A stretch of DNA of 12,232 nt from Limnohabitans sp. (GTDB taxonomy: Bacteria; Pseudomonadota; Gammaproteobacteria; Burkholderiales; Burkholderiaceae_C). Position 1 is the stretch's first letter. The number at the start of each line of letters is the position of its first letter. The stretch spans positions 1 to 12,232 of the forward strand of contig JALQUL010000242.1 in the NCBI GenBank assembly GCA_023260735.1. Reading direction: 5' to 3'. Positions 7,297 to 12,232 of this stretch are shown here, one piece after another. Under the pieces are notes generated by a model, which searched no databases, had not been told where the DNA came from, and saw nothing but the letters and a program-made list of their open reading frames with translations. A program made the translations under genes and the position numbers.

Positions 7297-8574
7297 ATGA
7301 GAGTTGCTTTTTGGTTATTATTTGTTTTTGCGGTGGCCGTTTTAATGGCCATGATAGCTGGAGGAAATACGGCAGTAGTGACCTTGTTTTGGGCTCCCAA
7401 TCGAATAGATGTTTCATTTAATTTTGCGCTCACAATTTTAATAATTGTTTTTGTATTAATGCATTTTTTTTGGCGCTCCATTTCTGCTCTGTTAAAGTTA
7501 CCAGAGCAAGCCCGTATTTGGAGACAAACACAAAGAGAAAGAGCTTTGCATCAAACACTCTTACACGCTGAAGCTCATTTGGCCTCTGGGCGTTATACTA
7601 GGGCGAGTAAAGAGGCTAAACAGGTCATGAACTGGTTACATGAGCATCCAGAAATGAACGAGTTAGGGCATACTGCCTCCTTACAACAATCAATTGCTGC
7701 ACTAACAGCTGCTAAAGCGCATCATTTTTTACAAGATATCAAACAAAGAGATCTGTTAATTGAGCAAGCCTTAACTATGGCAACACAAGCTAAATTAGCC
7801 CCCGTACAAGATGCGATTGCACTTCAAGTAGCAGCATGGGCGTTAGAGCAAAACGATGGCAAATTAGCCTTGCAGCATTTAACTAGTTTAAGTGCAGGTG
7901 GCGTAAGAAGAACGGCTGCATTAAGATTAAAACTCAGAGCTTTGCAAGCGGCCAAAGATGCAGGAAAAGCAATTGAAACAGGACGTTTGTTAATTAAACA
8001 CAGAGCCTTTTCTGTAAATGCAAGTCAAAGTTTAATTAGGGGTTTATGTTTTGCTTTATTTGAACAAGCAAAAGACAGCAACCAAATGCAGAACGCTTGG
8101 GCTCTTTTACAAAACGAAGAAAAACTACAAGTAGATGTCGTTTGCTTTGCCGCTAAAAGAATGGCTCTATTAGAGGGCTCATCACTCACAGTAAGGGAGT
8201 GGATATTACCAGTGTGGGAACAATGCATATTTAAAAATTCAGCAGAAAATTTTGATATCAATTTGATTCGGAAATTGGTTTTAGCTTTGCAAGAGCATTT
8301 ACAAGATTTAGATACCACGTGGTTAGCAGCTATTGAAAAAGCTTACTTAAAGCGTCCCAATGAAGCTAGTTTGCAATATTTGTTTGGACTTGCTTGTTTA
8401 CAGCAAAAATTATGGGGCAAAGCAGAGGTTTTGCTAAGTGCTGCTACTACCGCATTAAAAGGCACAGAGTTTGAGCGTCAAACTTGGTGTGCTTTGGCGG
8501 CCTTATCAGAACAAAAAGGTCAACAAGAGAAAGCAGCTCTCTATTACAAGCAGGCTGCTTTGCTTAGTAATTAA
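7297..8574 (+). CDS. hemY: HemY-like membrane protein with TPR repeats
   Basis: Proteobacterial HemY (425 residues), unrelated to the Bacillus protoporphyrinogen oxidase that shares the name. Two transmembrane helices at about 4-21 and 41-60 flank the conserved short segment GNTAVVTLFWAPNRIDVS. An amphipathic linker (LPEQARIWRQTQRERAL) comes next, then an all-helical region rich in Ala, Leu and Gln with tetratricopeptide-like repeats. The clearest repeats lie at the end, about 353-424, with the pattern YLFGLACLQQKLWGKAEVLL and CALAALSEQKGQQEKAALYY. The family is thought to act in late haem synthesis, probably as a scaffold, but no catalytic activity is established. The gene starts 31 bases after hemX with only a weak purine-rich AGAAAG upstream, and it closes the operon before a strong terminator. 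Confidence 0.92.
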   Translation: MRVAFWLLFVFAVAVLMAMIAGGNTAVVTLFWAPNRIDVSFNFALTILIIVFVLMHFFWRSISALLKLPEQARIWRQTQRERALHQTLLHAEAHLASGRYTRASKEAKQVMNWLHEHPEMNELGHTASLQQSIAALTAAKAHHFLQDIKQRDLLIEQALTMATQAKLAPVQDAIALQVAAWALEQNDGKLALQHLTSLSAGGVRRTAALRLKLRALQAAKDAGKAIETGRLLIKHRAFSVNASQSLIRGLCFALFEQAKDSNQMQNAWALLQNEEKLQVDVVCFAAKRMALLEGSSLTVREWILPVWEQCIFKNSAENFDINLIRKLVLALQEHLQDLDTTWLAAIEKAYLKRPNEASLQYLFGLACLQQKLWGKAEVLLSAATTALKGTEFERQTWCALAALSEQKGQQEKAALYYKQAALLSN

Positions 8575-8603
8575 ACATTTGAGTGAGTCAAAAAAATAGA
8601 ATC

Positions 8604-8641
8604 AAAAAGCCATGTGCAATGATTGCAACATGGCTTTTTTT
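8604..8641 (+). terminator. Rho-independent terminator of the hem operon
   Basis: A 12-bp stem (AAAAAGCCATGT, 8604-8615, paired with ACATGGCTTTTT, 8628-8639) is capped by a second small stem GCAA/TTGC with one bulged A, and ends in a run of seven T. It begins 30 bases after the hemY stop. The left arm starts with an A-tract, so the hairpin could also stop leftward transcripts reading past eda. Confidence 0.88.
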
Positions 8642-8747
8642 ATTGGAACTCGTCTGCGAAAAGGTCAAGCACAAATCAAATCCAAAAATAGCTAAATTAG
8701 CTTCACTGGTTGACTAATGAACCTAGAGGCATGACTGTGATTTTAAA

Positions 8748-8779
8748 AAGCATTTTTTACTTAGCCTACTGAAATGCTT
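8748..8779 (-). terminator. Possible terminator of the edd-eda operon
   Basis: Read on the minus strand, AAGCATTT and AAATGCTT form an 8-bp stem with a 16-base loop, followed by TTTAAAAT. It lies 37 bases after the eda stop. The large loop and short U-tract make it weaker than the other hairpins in the window. The rest of the 241-bp gap between hemY and eda (8575-8815) holds no gene or further signal that I can support. Confidence 0.4.
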
Positions 8780-8815
8780 ACTAATTCGGCCTGATTCACT
8801 GGGTCCAATCCTTTC

Positions 8816-9481
8816 TTAAGCTTTTGCTGGACGGTTGATATTGGCAGCATCTTTTGCCAATTGTGTAATACGAGTCCAGTCACCACTATCGACTGCGTCT
8901 TGTGGAGTTAACCAAGAGCCACCCACACAAACTACATTAGATAAGGCTAAAAACTCAGGTGCATTGGCAAGTGACAAACCACCGGTAGGGCAAAAACGAA
9001 TGTCAGTAAATGGCCCACTCCATGCTTTCAACATGGCTAACCCACCAGCTTGCATAGCTGGAAAGAATTTAAGTTCAGTAAGGCCGTCTTCTTGTGCTTG
9101 CATGATTTCACTACCAGTTGCAACACCAGGTAATAAAGGCAGTTGCATCGATTTACTGGCTACGCCAATAGCTTTGGTGTAGCCAGGGCTTACGAAAAAT
9201 CGGGCACCTACTTTGGCACTTGCTTCAAGATCGGATACGCTACGTACTGTGCCAGCACCAAGTACCGCTTCTGGAACTTCGTTGGCAATTAAGCGCATTG
9301 CCTCTAGTGCCACAGGTGTACGTAAAGTCACCTCTAACATACGAATACCACCTGCTACCAAGGCTCGGGCTAAGGGTACGGCATGTTCTAATTGATGAAT
9401 TACAATGACTGGGATGACTGGTGCATCTCGCATTACATCTAAAGCAGATAATGTTTGGGGCAATGGGGCTAAAGTTACCAT
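8816..9481 (-). CDS. eda: 2-dehydro-3-deoxy-phosphogluconate (KDPG) aldolase
   Basis: Class I aldolase that cleaves KDPG to pyruvate and glyceraldehyde 3-phosphate, the last step of the Entner-Doudoroff pathway. Many members also act on 4-hydroxy-2-oxoglutarate. The 221-residue protein shows MLEVTLRTP with catalytic Glu50 and Arg54, GAGTV (76-80), FFVSPG, LLPGVATGSE (116-125), the Schiff-base lysine Lys138 in LTELKFFPA, CPTGGL (164-169), and VVCVGGSW near the end. A TTG start six bases upstream is possible, but the AAGGAG sequence lies seven bases from the ATG at 9481 and only one base from the TTG, so ATG is preferred. It overlaps the 3' end of edd by seven bases and is almost certainly co-transcribed and translationally coupled with it. 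Confidence 0.97.
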   Translation of the reverse strand: MVTLAPLPQTLSALDVMRDAPVIPVIVIHQLEHAVPLARALVAGGIRMLEVTLRTPVALEAMRLIANEVPEAVLGAGTVRSVSDLEASAKVGARFFVSPGYTKAIGVASKSMQLPLLPGVATGSEIMQAQEDGLTELKFFPAMQAGGLAMLKAWSGPFTDIRFCPTGGLSLANAPEFLALSNVVCVGGSWLTPQDAVDSGDWTRITQLAKDAANINRPAKA

Positions 9482-11325
9482 GTGCAAGCTCCTTCTTCGG
9501 CTGTGGTGCAGTTGCGGCGTAATGCCGAAAATAATGGACGACCCATACCTTGATTGTTGGCCAAGACCAAGGCATTAGGTAAAGAGGCCAAGTTACGTTG
9601 AGAAAAATCAGGACAATTTAAAACCAATAATTCACCTGTAGTGGCATCAAGTCGAATAAGGTCACCGTCTTGCACTAAAGCTAAAGGGCCACCCATTGCG
9701 GCTTCAGGGCTGATATGGATGGCAGCAGGCACTTTGCCAGAGGCACCACTCATACGCCCGTCCGTTACTAAAGCTACTCGGTAACCTTGGTTTTGTAAAA
9801 CTGCAAGGGGAGGAGTGAGCTTATGTAATTCAGGCATACCGTTAGCCCTTGGACCTTGCCAACGTACCACACAGACTACGCCACCATGCTTCAAACAGTC
9901 GGCTTCCAGTGTTTTAGCCGCAAATGCAGCTAATAACTCTTCTTGAGAATTAAAAACTCTAGCTGGTGCTTCAATAATATGATTTTCAGTGGGTACTGCT
10001 GAGGTTTTAATCACTGCTCTGCCTAAATCACCTTGAAGAAGTTTTAAGCCACCACTATGACTAAATGCATTTTTTGCAGGTCGAATAACCGACTCATCTA
10101 CACCGTGTTGTACATCTTGCCAGCTTAATTGATCTTCAGCCAGTATAGGGCGCTGGCCGAATGCGGCAATTCCTTGTGGACTAGCAGTTAACACATCTTC
10201 ATGCATAAGACCATTGGCCAATAGCTCTTTGATGACTAAAGAGGGGCCACCTGCGGCTTGGAATTGGTTGACATCGGCACTTCCGTTAGGATAAACACGG
10301 CATAATAAAGGCACAACATCAGATAGGTCAGAGAAGTCGTTCCAGTCAATTAAAATACCGGCAGAACGGGCTACAGCCACCCAATGGATTAAATGGTTAG
10401 TAGAGCCGCCAGTGGCTAATAAAGCCACCATAGCGTTCACAATACAACGCTCGTCTACTACTTTACCAATTGGCGCTCTTGCTTTGCTCAAATTCAACTC
10501 GGATGGTTTTCGAGTCATCTCTAAAACCATTTTGACGGCATGTTCAGTGAGTTGATCACGTAGATCGCCAACTGGTGGCACAAAAGCGGCACCTGGTACA
10601 TGTAAGCCCATTGCTTCAAGTAACATTTGATTGCTATTTGCAGTACCGTAAAAAGTACATGTCCCTACGCCGTGGTAGGCGGCTGATTCGGCTTGTAATA
10701 ATTCAGCCCGACCTACTTTGCCTTGTGCATATTGTTCACGTACTTTGGCTTTATCGCCGTTAGATAAACCAGATCCCATTGGACCGGCTGGAACAAATAA
10801 AGTGGGTAAATGACCGAATTGCAAAGCACCAATTAAAAGGCCTGGGACGATTTTGTCGCAAACACCTAGCATTAGTGCGGCGTCAAATACATCGTGACTT
10901 AAACCGATGGCGGTGGACATAGCAATCGCATCCCTTGAAAACAGAGACAACTCCATACCTGCTGTACCTTGTGTTACGCCATCACACATGGCGGGTACGC
11001 CACCAGCTACCACAGCGTTTGCACCTAAGCGACGAGCGGTTGCTTTAATTCGGTCGGGATAAGACTGATAGGGGGCATGCGCAGACAACATATCATTGTA
11101 AGCCGTCACAATTGCAATATTGGGTGCTTTTTCTGAAACAATTTTGAATTTATCTTGGGTTGGCCATGCGGCAACGGCATGCGCAATATTGGCGCAACCC
11201 ATGCGATCGGTGCCTAGCTGGCGCGAGGCCATTTGCTCAAGCTCAGCCAAATAAGCTTCGCGCAAAGCGGCACTACGATTTTGAATGCGTTGGGTAACGG
11301 AGGCGATGGTGATGTGTGTATTCAT
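9475..11325 (-). CDS. edd: 6-phosphogluconate dehydratase
   Basis: Iron-sulphur dehydratase of the IlvD/Edd family that converts 6-phosphogluconate to KDPG, the first committed Entner-Doudoroff step in the cytosol. The 616-residue protein follows the E. coli enzyme (603 residues) closely throughout: YNDMLSAHAPY (76-86), VAGGVPAMCDGVTQG (106-120), LGVCDKIVPG, GTCTFYGTANSNQM, ALLATGGSTNH, DFSDLSDVVPL, NGMPELHKL and VTDGRMSGASGKVPAAIH. Cys114, Cys156 and Cys223 are the expected ligands of the [4Fe-4S] cluster. The frame opens nine codons earlier at a TTG (11352), but I chose the ATG at 11325 because MNTHITIASVTQRIQNRS aligns with the family N-terminus. Neither has a good ribosome binding site. 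The neighbouring zwf, pgl and regulator genes often found with edd are not in this window. Confidence 0.97.
   Translation of the reverse strand: MNTHITIASVTQRIQNRSAALREAYLAELEQMASRQLGTDRMGCANIAHAVAAWPTQDKFKIVSEKAPNIAIVTAYNDMLSAHAPYQSYPDRIKATARRLGANAVVAGGVPAMCDGVTQGTAGMELSLFSRDAIAMSTAIGLSHDVFDAALMLGVCDKIVPGLLIGALQFGHLPTLFVPAGPMGSGLSNGDKAKVREQYAQGKVGRAELLQAESAAYHGVGTCTFYGTANSNQMLLEAMGLHVPGAAFVPPVGDLRDQLTEHAVKMVLEMTRKPSELNLSKARAPIGKVVDERCIVNAMVALLATGGSTNHLIHWVAVARSAGILIDWNDFSDLSDVVPLLCRVYPNGSADVNQFQAAGGPSLVIKELLANGLMHEDVLTASPQGIAAFGQRPILAEDQLSWQDVQHGVDESVIRPAKNAFSHSGGLKLLQGDLGRAVIKTSAVPTENHIIEAPARVFNSQEELLAAFAAKTLEADCLKHGGVVCVVRWQGPRANGMPELHKLTPPLAVLQNQGYRVALVTDGRMSGASGKVPAAIHISPEAAMGGPLALVQDGDLIRLDATTGELLVLNCPDFSQRNLASLPNALVLANNQGMGRPLFSALRRNCTTAEEGACTW
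9489..9494 (-). promoter_or_regulatory. Ribosome binding site of eda inside edd
   Basis: AAGGAG on the minus strand lies within the Glu-Glu-Gly codons near the end of edd, seven bases before the eda ATG at 9481. It is the best Shine-Dalgarno match at any start in this window, and it decides between the ATG and the nearby TTG. Confidence 0.8.
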
Positions 11326-11561
11326 GATGTTTGGTAACTTTGTTACAGACAAATAGTAACGCTCAGTCTCTTGAAAAGTTGAGATTTTGTTACTTCAAGG
11401 TTACCAAATTAGTTGAAGTTATGCACAACAAAAATAAATGACAGGGCTATGTATCAAAAATACCAAAAACCCCTTTAGGACGTCATTGATTTCAATCAAA
11501 TGGGCTAGAAAATGTTACATTCAATTAATTTTACAAAAACTAACATTCTAATTTGGTCAAA
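11326..11561. promoter_or_regulatory. Divergent regulatory region between edd and the haem sensor gene
   Basis: This 236-bp AT-rich gap has no gene; the only forward ATG frame (11421) is seven codons long. On the edd side five GTTAC/GTAAC half-sites cluster at 11334-11338, 11342-11346, 11356-11360, 11389-11393 and 11400-11404. The first two form the palindrome GTAAC-TTT-GTTAC. The outer pair extends to TTTGGTAAC (11330-11338) and GTTACCAAA (11400-11408), a 9-bp inverted repeat. A separate 7-bp inverted repeat ACTTCAA/TTGAAGT (11392-11398, 11413-11419) overlaps the distal sites. This looks like an operator region for edd-eda. The half nearer the sensor gene contains the FNR box. I found no convincing -35/-10 pair for edd. 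For the sensor gene, TACATT at 11516-11521 is a possible -10. Confidence 0.5.
11486..11499 (+). promoter_or_regulatory. FNR/Anr-type binding site
   Basis: TTGATTTCAATCAA matches the FNR consensus TTGAT-N4-ATCAA at all ten defined positions. Its centre is about 69 bases before the start codon of the sensor gene and about 167 bases from that of edd. Class II FNR activation places the box near -41.5, predicting a transcription start near 11534. The AT-rich sequence TTACATTCAATTAATTTTAC is in the right area for a -10 element, but the exact hexamer is ambiguous. The sensor gene is the likeliest target; an effect on edd is possible. Confidence 0.7.
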
Positions 11562-12232
11562 ATGATGCAAAAAAACACGGGCTGGTTGGCACGCATAATA
11601 CTGCGACATGATAGACTTTTATTACCCATTATGGGGCTAATATTGTTGCTGGGTGGCTCATTTTCGGTTTATTTCGCTTATTCAAGCTCCGAGCGCTTAG
11701 CACAAGCCATGGCAGTAGAAGACGTTGCACGTCACGCCTTGTCAGTAACGCAGTTTAGAAACTACTATAGTTCGGAAATTGTTTCGAGAGCCAAAAAAGC
11801 GGGTATTAACATTACGCATAATTTTCATAATCTCGAAAACTCCTTGCCATTACCAGCCACCTTTGCAATTGAGTTTGGTGAATATTTAAATCAACATGAC
11901 AAAAGTGTGGCCGTACGTTTGTATAGCGACTATCCATTTCCTTGGCGTAGTGCTAATCGTCAATTAGACTCTTTTCAATTGGATGCTTTGGCAGCCTTAA
12001 GAAAAAATCCAAGTAAGCCCTTTTATCGATTTGAAACCATTAACGGAGTTAATACCTTAAGGTATGCACAGGCCGATAAAATGTTGGAAACATGTGTGGC
12101 TTGCCATAATTCATATCCTGGTTCTCCTAAAACTGACTGGAAGGTGGGTGAAGTACGCGGCGCATTAGAGGTCACTCATCCGCTAGATGCTTGGGCTTTA
12201 AATGCACAAAAACAACTTAATGAAACCCTTAC
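11562..12232 (+). CDS. Membrane sensor with DUF3365 (Tll0287-like) haem-c domain, 5' part
   Basis: The gene runs off the right edge after 223 codons with no stop. After a short basic N-terminus (KNTGWLARIILRHDRLL) comes one hydrophobic helix (about 19-40), then a domain that should lie in the periplasm. Landmarks are VTQFRNYYSSEIV (62-74), YPFPWRS (124-130), FYRFETING, LRYAQADKMLETCVACHNSYPGSPKTDWKVGEVRG (from about 166) and ALEVTHPL. CVACH at 178-182 is a CxxCH motif for covalent haem c attachment. The pattern is that of the DUF3365/Tll0287-like sensor domain, commonly followed by a second TM helix, HAMP, and a kinase, nucleotide cyclase or GGDEF output; that part is outside the window. The start could be either of the tandem ATGs at 11562 and 11565; no strong ribosome binding site separates them. 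Expression is probably oxygen-controlled through the FNR box upstream. Confidence 0.85.
   Translation, partial: MMQKNTGWLARIILRHDRLLLPIMGLILLLGGSFSVYFAYSSSERLAQAMAVEDVARHALSVTQFRNYYSSEIVSRAKKAGINITHNFHNLENSLPLPATFAIEFGEYLNQHDKSVAVRLYSDYPFPWRSANRQLDSFQLDALAALRKNPSKPFYRFETINGVNTLRYAQADKMLETCVACHNSYPGSPKTDWKVGEVRGALEVTHPLDAWALNAQKQLNETL

Noticed and set aside
7037..7417. 126-codon open frame on the minus strand across the hemX/hemY junction
   Set aside because: It is antisense to two well-supported genes, lacks recognisable domains and has a composition expected of a shadow frame.
8835..9182. 115-codon plus-strand frame inside eda
   Set aside because: It lies wholly antisense to a complete aldolase gene with all catalytic residues; no independent signal supports it.
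9240..9575. 111-codon minus-strand frame over the edd/eda junction
   Set aside because: It is out of frame with both enzymes, which account for this stretch, and it has no conserved motif.
11326..11352. TTG start of edd at 11352
   Set aside because: The nine added residues do not align with the family N-terminus, and no ribosome binding site supports the TTG over the ATG at 11325.
1..12232. Search for CRISPR arrays, insertion sequences, tRNA/rRNA genes, riboswitches and defence genes
   Set aside because: No regularly spaced repeats, transposase, terminal inverted repeats, cloverleaf-like sequences or defence domains were seen; the window is almost fully explained by housekeeping genes.

Overview
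The window reads as ordinary chromosomal DNA of a low-to-moderate GC betaproteobacterium, most likely of the order Burkholderiales. The grounds are the gene order (ppc divergent from hemC-hemD-hemX-hemY), the 'HALDHLFLLIFATAV' start of the MFS transporter, which I recall from Burkholderiales proteins, and a PEP carboxylase ending in RNTG. The lineage is inferred from gene content and recalled protein similarity, not from a marker gene. Coding density is high, and I see no mobile element, CRISPR array, tRNA or rRNA.

Layout from left to right. Positions 1-105 are an unresolved edge. An MFS transporter (106-1308, +) converges on ppc (1400-4288, -), and a strong hairpin between them can end both transcripts. 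A 78-bp divergent promoter region, holding a 14-bp palindrome, separates ppc from the haem operon hemC-hemD-hemX-hemY (4367-8574, +). In that operon the first three genes overlap by ATGA junctions, and a strong hairpin terminator follows hemY. A 241-bp gap contains that terminator and a weaker one for the opposite strand. Next, on the minus strand, lies edd-eda (transcribed from 11325 down to 8816), the two committed steps of the Entner-Doudoroff pathway, with a 7-bp overlap. A 236-bp divergent regulatory region follows. It has a cluster of GTTAC/GTAAC half-sites near edd and a perfect FNR-type box (TTGAT-N4-ATCAA). The last gene (11562 to the right edge, +) is the 5' part of a membrane-anchored sensor with a periplasmic DUF3365/Tll0287-like domain containing a CxxCH haem-c motif; its output domain lies outside the window.

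Functional picture. ppc refills the TCA cycle with oxaloacetate. hemC and hemD carry porphobilinogen to uroporphyrinogen III, and hemX and hemY encode membrane proteins usually linked to this operon. edd and eda turn 6-phosphogluconate into pyruvate and glyceraldehyde 3-phosphate. The right-hand sensor probably reads redox state or a ligand through haem c, and the FNR box suggests oxygen-responsive expression. No clearly new system is visible. The most interesting parts are the regulatory DNA of the two divergent promoter regions and the truncated haem sensor.
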